This document shows, piece after piece, positions 8,733-19,284 of a stretch of DNA of 21,964 nucleotides. The notes beneath the pieces were generated by a model, which saw only the letters and a program-made list of their open reading frames with translations, was not told the origin of the DNA and did no database searches. Position numbers and translations under genes: made by a program. The DNA is from Pelargonium nanum (lineage: Eukaryota > Streptophyta > Magnoliopsida > Geraniales > Geraniaceae): contig JAYMTF010001668.1 of assembly GCA_036897485.1 (NCBI GenBank), forward strand, positions 1-21,964. The letters run 5' to 3'. The first letter of the stretch is position 1, and every line of letters begins with the position of its first letter.

Positions 8733-9194
8733 TCTACTTTCGTCTTGAGACGATAAAGTAATTCATTTAAGTTATATTTCAGAAAAATTGACTTCAATTC
8801 TAAACGATTATTAAGAATAATGTTTTTTTCATTCTCGTAATTTCGAGTAAGAATTTTAAGTTTCTTTAGAAATTGTGATTCATAAAATGTACTGAAATTT
8901 ATTCAATGTATTGCAAATAAGTCCGTTTTTTTTAAGGAATCAAACTTTGGCCCCCAAAGATTCACAAAATTACCAAAAGAGCGAAACACTCAGAGCAAGT
9001 AAACTAGGTGCCCTGTGTCTGCTTCTACTACCAAGTACCAACCTTCCTTTTCATTTTCATTTTCATTTCTGAGTTTTTTGTTTTCTTCTTCAAATTCTCA
9101 AATCGGTCTCTGCAAAATTAGGGTTTTTGAGAAGCTTTTCTGTGAACTCCAATGCTTCTGTGATCGCGATTTCTAGGGTTTTAGCTTGAAGACG
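8733..9194 (+). promoter_or_regulatory. Promoter and 5' UTR of the RanBPM-like gene
   Basis: AT-rich sequence gives way near 9000 to a CT-rich leader (TTCATTTTCATTTTCATTTC, then TTTTCTTCTTC) and GGGTTTT motifs just before the ATG at 9195. No convincing TATA box is seen, which fits a broadly expressed gene. Confidence 0.5.
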
Positions 9195-12100
9195 ATGAGC
9201 AACGCCAACAGCAATCCAAAAGACAAGGATCCAGTTCTGCGGTTTTTGGAGCTTGCGCGGGCTGGTTCGGGGCGGGACATGGCGGTGGAGGAGGAGGAAG
9301 AGCTGGCTCCGACGGAGCTCAACACGATTAACAGCTCTGGCGGGTTTCTGGTGGTGTCCACGGACAAGCTGTCGGTCAAGTACACCAACGTCCATTTGCA
9401 CGGCCACGACGTCGGCGTGGTTCAGGCCAATAGGCCGGCGCCGGTTAAGAGATTGCTTTACTACTTCGAGATTTATGTGAAGGATGCTGGGACTAAGGGC
9501 CAGATTGCCATTGGTTTCACATCGGATTCGTTCAAGATGCGTCGTCAGCCAGGGTAATTAGGTTTTTGTTGTTTATTGAAATTCTCGGTTCTGTTTGGTT
9601 TTGTTGGAGTAAGAATCATAGGTTGATTGTAGAGATAAAAAGAAGTGAGTTAGAAGGAAATGACATGCTGAGTGAGAGTATAGTTTATGTGAGATGTTAA
9701 TTTGGATAGACTTTTTCTAGCTTTATTTTGTTTGGTCGTTGTGAGAATGAGGGAAAATGAAGGAGCATTAAGTTTTTATTTTTTATTACTATAGCAGACC
9801 ATATGTCAAGTATACAAATGGGGGGGTTTAATTGAATTAGATTCTGTTTGTATGGTTTTGTTTGGTTGCCATGAAAATGAGGGGTAAGTGTAGGAAAGGA
9901 ATGGAAAGTAAAATTTTGTATAAAGTTAAGAAAGCCATATGTTAAGAATGATAGAGATGTAGAATTATTTTTATTCTGGTGTGTGGGAACTAAAAATGAA
10001 TTAGGTACTGTAGGTCTCAGAAACAATGAGGAAAAGAAAGGACACGAAAAAGAAGTTGAATTTTGCACCCTTAGCTTGTATGCAATGTGAAAATCTAAGA
10101 CTGAACACCTTCCTCTTTTTTGGAGGAGGGGGTTCAGGCTCTATAGGTATTGGATTAAAATGGGAAGGATGCTTAATCTGCTGTGTCTTTTCCAGAGTAC
10201 TTTCCAAGCAGATGTGCTTCCCGAAAACATGGAGAGAAAAATCTCCACTTTTGCTTGTACCTTATTGTTCTGTTTTGGATTGATAGAAACTTGTTTTGAC
10301 TTCACATGCCTAACAAATTTTATCTCATCTCGCAATCCATGTTCTTCTAATGTGAAAGATATCAGGTCTTTCTCTCTCTATGTTCCTTTTTCATCTGACT
10401 GTCTTCTTCATCTGCTTTTCCAATGGCTGTTCTGTTTTAGATTTATTGGAGAAGGTGAATGTTGCTATGCAACTGTTTTTAAGGATCTCTTATTTACGTT
10501 CCCTGTGTACTTGGGTGCTTTCTCCCTTTTCAACTTTAATGAATTTTCATGTACTTATCAAAATCTTTTTTTTTTTTGTTACAGATGGGAAGCCAACAGT
10601 TGTGGATATCATGGGGATGATGGACTGCTATATCGTGGACAAGGAAGGGGAGAGACTTTTGGCCCAACATATACATCTGGTGATACAGTTGGTGGTGGTA
10701 TTAACTATGCTTCACAAGAGTTCTTTTTCACGTAAGGAAGTTGTCCACTTTGTTTCTGGGCCTTCATTCTCGATTGAGTTGTGTTCCATGCATAGATTAT
10801 ATGTGTAGCTCTCTCTTGTCATGGTTGTCATTGATCACTTCTTAGAATTCTTATTATTGCACGTATTTTCTGCTGCCAGTAAAAATGGGCTGCTAGTAGG
10901 AACAGTGTGCAAGGACATGAAGGGTACCTTATATCCAACGATTGCTGTTCATAGCCAAAATGAGGAGTATGCTCTACCTTCATCTGTTAGGATATTCATA
11001 TTTGATTCTTTTGCCATTTATTTTTTTAACAAGGCAATTGGTTCAGTTTGATTTTAATAGTCAAATCTAAAGTATGCACACTTACTTTTTAGTTTTTACA
11101 CAGTACTAGTTACTAATTGTTTGTACTTGATCATTTAAACTTGAGGTCTAAAATTCTGAAGTTCATTGTCGGAGATATGAAGTGTCTTATATATCTGATC
11201 CCTTGGGTTTGCATTTCCTCTCTCTATCTGTCTGGTCTCTGTCAATATATTTCCTTATTTCTAACTTCCATTAGTGTTGCAATCCCATAGTATATTCAAA
11301 TGATTTAATATTTTAATGTAAAGTGTGATAGATGATGTTCTAGAAGTTGATGTAATTTCCCCTAATGTTCACATAACATAACACTTCAGATGGCTGCTCC
11401 AATTGTTGACTACAAATGGAGTATGAAAAAAGATTTTTGTCACCCTCTGAACTGCTAGATTTATGGTAACTGCTAGAACAGAATTTTAATCTCATGCTTT
11501 CTTGTTGTTGATTGTGAATAGTCACTTAGCTATGATAAGCATTTCTAATGCATTTCACCATTATCTTGGATCATCCTTGCACTTATTAGATGCTATATTG
11601 ACGATGCTTATTTCATTTGACCATATTGCAGTTTCATTGTAATTATGCTATAGATTCTGATTTTTCGGATGCGTTTTCAATCTGGCAGGGTGCATGTCAA
11701 CTTTGGGCAGAAACCATTTGCTTTTGATCTTAAGGTAAAATGTTCCTTCTCTTTCATCTTCCTCTTTATTTTTATATTTCATATGGTAAACTGTTTTTTT
11801 GTCCTTTTATTTTCTTGATGTCACTCTCATCCTATGAGACGCTAGATTACTAAAGCTGATGGCAAGAAAAATTTCTTTGTTCAAAAGTAACAATGTTTTG
11901 TGTTAGAAGAAGGTCAAATTAGTATCAATGGAAGAAGCAAAAAATTATATGGATCCAGTTACATCTTGCTAAATATATGAGATAGATAGTACAGTGTACT
12001 GAGTTTTTATATTTGATAGGTTATATATATAAGCCAAGGAAACTCTGTTACTTTTTTGTATTTGATATTCTTGGATCTGCAATCTTCATTGGTTAATTAG

Positions 12101-15100
12101 TAGATTTGAAATATTAATAAGGTGATGCTTCATGTAACTACCCCGAACTATGTGCCTTTTCCATCTAGGTACCTTGATCTATTCTTCGCACCAACTAACT
12201 CTCTATACTTTTACTCAACCAAAATTTCAGTTATATTTAAAGGAATATTATTCCTCTCTCCTCACATGAGTTGCACATGACTGAATTTTACCCTTTATTT
12301 AATCATGTACGGGAGTGTTCTTCAGGTCAAAAACCACCAAAATAACCGAAATACCATCTTAGCAAAGTAAACAAGACTTTAAGCAAAATGCACAACAATG
12401 GCGATGAAACAGGCGAAAACATAGGATTAATGCTCTAAAATAGCAGAATTTAGGACTAGATAACTCGTATGAAATACGAGCTATCAGAATGACTAATAAA
12501 TTTGTAAAGGGGTAAGTTGGTCTTCATCTATTCTACCAAACGGTGATAGTAACATATTGATATTTGAAAGTGTAGGTAGTTAGTTGATGCAAATAAAAAG
12601 AATAATTAGGGTACCCAAATGAAAAAGGGGTATAGTTCCGGCCTTCTGGGTAGTTACATGAAGTTTCACCTAATGATAATAAATATTGTTGCGGCTTCTT
12701 GATTTCATCTTCTTATAGATGTTGAAGTTATCCTAATTTTTTTAATCATATAGGAATTCGAAGCACAAGAAAGAATGAAGCAACAACTGAAAATTTCAAA
12801 GGAGTCCTTGCCACCAAATGTCAGTTATGAGTAAGTTTTGCATTGATTCTGAATCTCCATCAAGGCATTTCCTAGTTCATGACTACTATAAGCTACCTTG
12901 GGAGTACTTTTAGATGAGGTTCCTGTATGAATCCGTAAAGAAACATCTTGAAAATTGAAATCTGTATCGAAGTTATAGGCTTTGTTTAGTATCTTTGTAT
13001 TACTTGTAAAATATGCTTATGTAGTTGTGCTGTAAGATGCTACAAATTTAATGCAGTCAGTGATGACTATAGTGTGATATGTTCCTTTTGGTTAACCATA
13101 GAGCTGCAACTGTATTACAGCAGCTGTAAGCAGGTTTTCCTGTGATTTTTCTTTCTTTCTTTCTTTCTAATTTCTTGTAACCAAAACAACCTTTTCGTGG
13201 ACACAATATCTTCTTGCTTTTCTTTTATTCACCCCTCTTCTGGTTTCCCCCAATATGTGAAATTGTGAACTCTCCTGTAGTTGATGTTATAAACACAATT
13301 ATTGTATAAGATATCACTCCAGCCAAGAGTTAAACATTCTATATTTTGAAAATGGCTTCATTGATTCCAGACTCTTTGTTATCTATTTACCATTCAATTA
13401 CTTTTTCTCTTTCTCTCAAGTTGAATGTGGTTTGCTTTGAAATCTTAAAGGTTTAAGTGTGGTGTTATCCTATGCGGTTCTTGTTGTTTCAATATTAGTA
13501 ATTAGTGTTATACTGGGGTGATCTTGCCATTGTAACGTTTATTCATTCTATATATTTCTATAACTTATAATATGTAGCTACTAACTTTATATTTTGATAA
13601 CTAGACTCGTTCGCTCCTACTTACTACACTACGGCTATGAAGATACTCTCAAGTCTTTTGACATGGCTAGTAGCAGTACTCTTCCTCCAATCACTGTAGG
13701 TAATGGCTTTGATGAGCAGAATAGCAATATCAAGTATGCTTTGAGCCAAAGAAAGACACTTCGTCAGGTATTATATTTGTTGGCTATCTGTGTCTATATA
13801 TGTGGTTGTTGACAAATGTAATAGACACTATTGATTTTTTTCTCTATCGTGTTATTAATTTCCTTTTTTGACATTGAACCCTATGTTCTTTGTAATTATG
13901 CAAAAGAACTATATTCTGCTCTTCACTTACTTATGAGATTAGTTTTATCCGTCTTTAGATTACATGCACAAAACTAGTCATATCTTTTCATTCACTATTT
14001 AACTAATTTGTACCAGTTTTCTTCCTTTTCTGGTTTTGTCTGAACTGCTTTCTTGTCAAATGAAGCTAATCAGAAATGGGGAGATCGATGCTGCATTTGG
14101 TAAACTTCGCGATTGGTATCCCCAGATTGTTCAGGTAAAGTTCTAGTCTTGGCCTTCTAGTTTTTCTTTTCTTTCAATATGTATAATTGCTTGATAGCTT
14201 TGTTATCTATAAGATTTACTTGCCTACATGTTATAAATACTGTTCAATATTTATTCATGATGCAGATATATAATTCCTTAAGTTTTCTTTGTTAAACATG
14301 CACCTGAGTTATCTACTTTCAGAGTCTACTTTGCCTTACCCTTTATTGTTTCACTTGCCTTTTTGTATAAGAATCAGTGGATAATCACCACGGTTATATG
14401 ATTTTCGTGATCTTTGTTTCGTGTTTTCAATTGTTCTGGTTATGATATGATAGTTCTTAGTACATTTGGTGCTGTGCTGTGTTGTGGAGATTGTGACAGT
14501 ATATTTACTTTTTGCAGGATGACAAATCAGAAACTTGCTTTCTACTGCACTGTCAAAAATTTATTGAACTTGTCCGGGTAACTTCTGCCTTCCTATTTCC
14601 TGACTCATGGCTTTGTACTAAAAAAAGGATTATAAAAAGAGAAGCTATATATTTTTTATTTGAAGCATAGTTCTGTTTACTTAAGAAAATTCTAAAAGTA
14701 CTGACATGTGTATTTGATGTTAGCATTTTTTAAAAGATATAGATTATAGAAACGTAGTAAATAGACGAGGACAAGATGTCCTCACAAAGAGAAACCCCTG
14801 GAAAGATTGCATCAAAAGAACGTTCCAATCCCTTGGAATATCAACTAATGAGATGCCTCTAAATAATCCTGAAGCAGTAGCACAGAGTCGAGAAACAACC
14901 CTATTGCATAACAAATCAGAACTGGTAAAATGATCCTAAAGAACTCTATTATTCCTTTCCTGCCAAAAAACGCACAAGACTCATAAGGACTTGCAATGCC
15001 GGAGCACCTTCCTCCTTCCACTGTAACCGAAACCCACATACTTAATGCACAACATATCACAACCATTCGATTGGCGGACCCGTGCTTTCCTGAAGTAAAG

Positions 15101-16371
15101 AGTCTCAACCTTAAAACCCTGCAGCAGGATGATGTAAGGATAAAGAACAATAGCTGTTCTTATTTGATGTTACTTCCAATTCCTTTCAGTTGATCATAAT
15201 GAACGTGAACTAAGGTATACATTTTTATATGTAGAATTGGAAATATCATGCAACAAAATCAGGTAACCTTAGGTTTCATGGGGAAAAAAATGGAGTCTTT
15301 TCAGTGTCTACAATTGAGGAAAACCATGTTAGAGAGTCTGTTGCACTTGTTAAGTTTCAAATGGAACTGTTACGCGTACAGTAAGAAAGATATCATTCCT
15401 GAATGCAAGTTGTGCGATGCAATCTGTCTTTGTTTTGTTATATCCCTGTAGTAGATTGTGGAAGCAATGCATGTATTTTTTGTTATGTGTGTACTTAAGT
15501 GATACAATCTCTGCCATGGATTTTTAATATCCCAGGTAGAGATTGTAGAAGTAATCTATCTGATGTGGCTAAATCTGTTTGAATATTTTTATTAAACTGT
15601 GACACCTGTGCCAACATGTAGGTTGGAGCACTCGAGGAGGCTGTGAAATATGGAAGGCTTGAATTAGCAAAGTATTTCGGATTGGCCGGGTTTGAAGATC
15701 TAGTTCAGGTACTAAAATTTTCTGTTGTAAGGCACTATAAAGTTGTTTTGATGTGTCAGATAATTCACTTTGACATGGAAGTGTTAATCTTTTGTGACAA
15801 ATGGCGGCTTCGGGCAATCGGAAACCAAAAGCCCAGATTACCTGGTTTGTGTGACCTTGCAACCTGCTCATTTTTTTTATCTGATTGGCAAATTTATCAT
15901 TCTCTTCTTTGTTGCGGTCCTCAGAGGAAATGTGGTAGCGCACATTTTGTTGTGCTTTACTTGTGAAACTGAAGCATCAAACTAATTGGTGACCGAGGGA
16001 CATTTAGTAGCATATTCTAGTTCAGACAATTATTTTTAGGTTCACGTATCTTTTGAAGTGGAAACTGAATATACTCCTTGGAACTCTCTTTTCAGGACTG
16101 TGTTGCTTTGCTAGCATACGAACAACCACACGAGTCCCCAGTTGGATATCTTCTCAAAGTCTCACAGCGTGAAGTCGTGGCCGACACCGTTAATGCCATG
16201 ATCTTGTCAACGAATCCAAACATGAAAGATTCACATGGTTCCACGCAATCTAACCTAGAGCGGTTACTCAGGCAGTTGACTGCATGCTACTTGGAAAGAA
16301 GGTCCTTGAATGGCGATCAAGGCGAAGCCTTCCATCTGCACAGAGTACTCAACAGCGGTAAGCAAAGATAA
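9195..16371 (+). CDS. RANBPM: RanBPM-like SPRY-LisH-CTLH protein (CTLH E3 ligase scaffold)
   Basis: Ten coding exons, all in phase: 9195-9553, 10585-10731, 10880-10966, 11689-11734, 12754-12830, 13605-13767, 14066-14134, 14518-14577, 15622-15708, 16096-16371, giving 456 residues. An acidic N-terminus (AVEEEEELAPTELN) precedes a SPRY domain at about 60-213 (GQIAIGFTSDSFKMRRQPGW, GGGINYASQEFFFTKNG). LisH follows at about 239-270 (LVRSYLLHYGYEDTL), CTLH at about 289-347 (RNGEIDAAF, CFLLHCQKFIELV) and CRA at about 343-440. This is the order of RanBPM/RanBP9 and yeast Gid1, the scaffold of the CTLH/GID ubiquitin ligase. The SPRY domain binds partners, while LisH, CTLH and CRA drive assembly. Arabidopsis At1g35470 is the likely orthologue. 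The first ATG is at 9195; the in-frame TTG at 9186 is not used. Introns carry a MITE and a LINE relic. Confidence 0.96.
9554..10584 (+). other. Intron 1 of the RanBPM-like gene
   Basis: A 1.03-kb intron rich in T and G. It contains two imperfect copies of a TGTTTGGTYG...GARAATGAGGG word (9729-9753 and 9859-9883) and a G7 run near 9820-9826. Open frames inside it (for example 10160-10735) read through the acceptor and are not genes. Confidence 0.6.
12120..12671. mobile_element. MITE with ~90-bp inverted ends in RanBPM intron 4
   Basis: The left end reads AGGTGATGCTTCATGTAACT and the reverse complement of the right end reads AGGTGAAACTTCATGTAACT. Similarity continues with gaps for about 90 bp through CCAACTAACT near 12195-12204 and its counterpart near 12570-12580. 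The element is about 550 bp, non-coding and in the spliced-out part of the gene. Flanks AATATTAAT and AATGATAAT could be a decayed 9-bp target duplication (7 of 9 match), suggesting a Mutator-like origin, but the exact boundaries are uncertain. An internal hairpin lies at 12459-12485. Confidence 0.75.
12459..12485. repeat. Short hairpin inside the MITE
   Basis: GATA-A-CTCGTAT, loop GAA, then ATACGAG-C-TATC: a stem of 11 base pairs with one mismatch and a three-base loop. Confidence 0.6.
13147..13168 (+). repeat. (CTTT)n microsatellite
   Basis: About five tandem CTTT units in intron 5 of the RanBPM-like gene. Confidence 0.8.
14760..15190 (-). pseudogene. Decayed LINE-type reverse-transcriptase tail fragment in RanBPM intron 8
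   Basis: The minus strand encodes, in broken frames, VFWQERNNRVL (near 14940-14975) followed by a region reading LLCNRVVSRLCATASG and IPRDWNVL. The W-x-ERNxR motif is typical of the C-terminal zinc-binding region (zf-RVT) of plant LINE ORF2 proteins and their relatives. Stops and frameshifts interrupt it, so it is a dead fragment. Boundaries are approximate and no target duplication was found. Confidence 0.55.
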
Positions 16372-17480
16372 GCAATAGCTCATAGTTTTTCATTGTGCCG
16401 CCTTCACTCCCTTGTCCATAACGCGCCCAGTTGATCTTTACCCGACGGAAGTTCATGTGATCAGATGGTTTGTCTGATATCCCGAGCAGAAGGCCCCATG
16501 ATGTTTCGAATTCAAAAAGCACAATAATTTGAAGATTGGGGTGGTTCTTGAATTGCCTGTAAGTTTGTAACTTTTCCGAACATATATAACATTAAATGAG
16601 AAGTTTTAGACTGAATGGTTCTCTTTTAAGAGATGTTCACTGATTCAGAATGTAGGAGTTATTTTCTATCCTTTACTTAATCCATTCTTCATTTTGTTTT
16701 TGTGTTCAAATTTGCCCTGTGGCTGCATCTTCACTTGCAAGCAAGTTTACATATTATATTAAATATGATTCTAAATACCTATATTCAGTTATATTCATAC
16801 ACATATAATGTTTTATGATTCAAAAAATACCTATATTCATACACATATAATGTTTTATGATTCATTTTTTTTACTTATGTTTATATTATTGTATTATTTT
16901 TTCAGTTATATTTGGTTCTCTTTTGAAAGTATTTTTTATATGTTTTAACTGTATACTTATATTTTTATAATATTTTCAGCTGATAATGTTTGAGAACATG
17001 CTCCACATGTACAACTATTTTTAAAAATGGTATTCATACTTATTGATATGTACTAATGTTTTATTTTGAATCTTAGTTTATGATGAAATGTCAATTAGTC
17101 AATTTGAGCCAGAATTTTGAATATTTTCACCGACTGGAGCTTAAGTGAAGAAAATAAGTATTTTTAAATCCTGATAATTTTAAGATAGATTTGAATCAAT
17201 TGCCTTTTAATAATATGGTATTCCTTGACATAATCGATTATACAATTTTACACCTGCTTGCTTATCAGTTAAAAATAGCCGACCAATTGAACCCTTAACT
17301 TCTTAAAATAAAAAATATAGTTAAAATAGCACATATTATATTATAATTAACCAATGAAATGAGGTTACTAAACCATAAGTAACTATCTTTAAAAAAAAAC
17401 CATAAATAACTAACCAAAAAACAAAATGAAAAAACAGCACAAAGCCAAAGGCAAAGGCAACTCCATTGGCAGCTTTGTAG
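16372..17480. other. 3' UTR of the RanBPM-like gene and AT-rich spacer
   Basis: The first 300 bases are of mixed composition and are probably 3' UTR. Beyond about 16.7 kb the sequence is extremely AT-rich with no gene, apart from a 33-bp direct duplication (16790-16864). Confidence 0.5.
16790..16864 (+). repeat. Perfect 33-bp direct duplication
   Basis: A 33-bp word beginning TATATTCATACACATATAAT occurs at 16790-16822 and again at 16832-16864, period 42. AAATACCTATATTCA is also repeated just upstream of each copy, so the duplicated tract began slightly further left and was then altered. Confidence 0.85.
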
Positions 17481-17490
17481 CTAAAAAACA

Positions 17491-17498
17491 TATAAAAG
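17491..17498 (+). promoter_or_regulatory. TATA box of the bZIP gene
   Basis: TATAAAAG lies about 200 nt before the leader-intron donor at 17697. This predicts a start near 17520 and a CT-rich leader. A later AT-rich stretch near 17560 is a weaker alternative. Confidence 0.5.
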
Positions 17499-17690
17499 TT
17501 GGTTATAGCTATAACGCAAAGGCCGGCTTTGCCTTTGCTCCTTCCTCACTTCATATACATAATATATACATAAATCTAACAACACTTCCTGAGACCACCA
17601 TTCCATTCCCTCAGTTGGCTCCGCTTTTCTCCGCCCATTTTCCACAGCGGAGCTAACTCCTCACCAATCCAACACCACCACCACCTGCTC

Positions 17691-18087
17691 ATGCTGGTAT
17701 TTCATTTCTATGCCATTCTTGTTCTTATTGTTCATGTTCATGTTGACATGCATGCATATCCTGTAATTATATGTTTCATATGAATATGTGATTTCAATCT
17801 ATATGTTACACTACATATATATGTGTGCGCATTGTGAACCCTGTGATTGTTGTTTGGTTGCCGAGAAAATAAGGCAATAATTTACCAGATTCCACAATAA
17901 CTACATTTAGAATATAGATTATGCATGCGTACCTTGTGTTGATGATGCGAAATCCGAGAATCAAATCAAGAAATGTGCTTGTAGATCTCCGAATCTGGGG
18001 GTTTAATTTGGTTTCAGCGTTTTTTTATATGGATTGCTCTTTGTTCCTCCTCCGAACCACATTTTCTTGCAGGTTTCCATGAAATAG
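17691..18087 (+). other. uORF split by the leader intron of the bZIP gene
   Basis: ATG CTG at 17691-17696 is followed by intron 17697-18072. After splicing it continues in frame as GTT TCC ATG AAA TAG (18073-18087), a six-codon uORF that stops four nucleotides before the main ATG at 18092. The donor (CTG|GTATTT) and acceptor (TTTCTTGCAG) both fit the consensus. Confidence 0.55.
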
Positions 18088-18091
18088 AGAG

Positions 18092-19169
18092 ATGGAATAT
18101 TTATCTTCAGACATGAACAATTTTGCACAATATCCCGTGCCCTCCAGGACTGATTCCACTCCCTTTCAATCCATTAACGGCTTCTTCAACCCTACAACAA
18201 CAGATCAGGGGATGCAACCGTGCCTCCAACGCACTTCCTCCGACAACATTCTCAAAGAAGAACAGCCTCTGTGGCTCGAGGAACTGCTTGATGAGCCCGA
18301 GGTTCAAATACGCCATCAGCGTTCATCTAGTGATCCTTTTGCTTACTTAGACAAGCACGAGGAATGCAACTCGAGAAATCTTCCTCTTGGCTCGAGCTTT
18401 CCCGATAAACACAAGAACTGGACGAATGAATCACCTCATCATTCCGCATCCAGGACAGATACAAAATGGGCGAAACAGTACTACATTGCTTGTCACCTCT
18501 CATATATGCATAACTTAATTCCATTGCCAATTCTCTAACTAATAACTTGTGTTCTAATTCAGGAAATTGGCTCAACGATCTCGGATCAGGAAAATTAACT
18601 ACATAGCGGAACTGGAAAGGAATGTCCAGGTTTTACAGGCTGAAGGATCTGAATTTTCAGCTGCCCTCAACTTTCTTGACCAGCAGAATTTGATATTGGG
18701 CATGGAAAATCAGGCCCTTAAGCAGAGATTAGACAGTTTATCCCAAGAGAAACTCATAAAACACTGTATGTTCCCTCCTTTTCTTTTTCCTAGTTTTTTT
18801 TTTATAATATTTATATATTGTGTAGCAATCTTGTAGGAAAATTGTTTTCTACAAGTTTGCTACACATTTGCGACAAGCATATGTGCAGTAGCACGTATGC
18901 TTGTCGCAAAATTCAAGTTGTGAGAAACTTGTTGCATATTAACAGCAGCTAACAAGAGCTTGTGAATTATAACAGTAGAACAGGGTCTGCTAGAGAGAGA
19001 AATTACTAGGCTTCAAATGTTGTATCAGCTACAAATGCAACAGCAGCAACAACATCAACAGCAGCAGCAGCAACAGAAGAATCCGGGGCGTCGCCAGTTC
19101 ATCAAAACAAGAGATCTTGACTCCCAATTTGCTAACCTCTCACTGCAACACAAGGAAACCAGTTCCTGA
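18092..19169 (+). CDS. bZIP-like protein lacking the basic-region Asn (At4g06598-like)
   Basis: Three coding exons, 18092-18477, 18563-18765 and 18976-19169, give 260 residues. The N-terminal half is Ser/Pro/Asp-rich, with RTSSDNIL and RSSSDPFA motifs typical of the group E/At4g06598 family. The bZIP covers about 122-195: basic stretch [16 protein letters not shown], then heptad positions L146, L153, F160, L167, L174, L181, L188. By the N-x7-R-x9-L rule the invariant Asn should be residue 128, but Lys stands there. R136 and the leucine register are exact. As I recall, At4g06598-type proteins share this substitution. Probably nuclear, with dimerisation intact and DNA binding altered. The C-terminus holds a Gln-rich tract (about 215-230) and ends with the conserved-looking [14 protein letters not shown]. 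Confidence 0.9.
18819..18866. repeat. Hairpin 1 in the second coding intron of the bZIP gene
   Basis: TGTGTAGCAA at 18819-18828 pairs with TTGCTACACA at 18857-18866. Inside a T/T mismatch, CTTGTAGGAAAA pairs with TTTTCTACAAG (one bulged G) around a three-base loop. About 21 base pairs in 48 nt. Confidence 0.85.
18867..18910. repeat. Hairpin 2: 20-bp stem with 4-base loop
   Basis: TTTGCGACAAGCATATGTGC (18867-18886), loop AGTA, then GCACGTATGCTTGTCGCAAA (18891-18910). All twenty positions pair, with a single T/G wobble. It directly abuts hairpin 1 and shares related words (TTGCTACA, TTGCGACA). Confidence 0.92.
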
Positions 19170-19284
19170 AAGAGCAGCTAGTGGCCATTTCATGACATGT
19201 CAAGTACTGATATCCAATATAGACCAAATCCTTCTGACTCCATATATATGTACCTGTAACTTGTTTTTGTATTTTTCTTTATGA

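Noticed and set aside
9186-9194. Upstream in-frame TTG as start of the RanBPM-like protein
   Set aside because: The ATG at 9195 is the first ATG of the frame and fits the family's N-terminus; a non-ATG start is unnecessary.
9697-10068. 123-codon minus-strand open frame
   Set aside because: Low-complexity Phe/Ser/Pro-rich translation of a purine-biased intron; no start context, domain or splice partner.
10160-10808. Two overlapping plus-strand open frames of 191 and 142 codons
   Set aside because: They cover the end of RanBPM intron 1 and exon 2. The longer one is the exon frame extended upstream through the acceptor site, and the shorter one is out of frame.
17448-17540. Inverted AAAGGCAAAG/CTTTGCCTTT words near the bZIP promoter
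   Set aside because: Low-complexity purine/pyrimidine words about 70 bp apart; chance pairing is likely.
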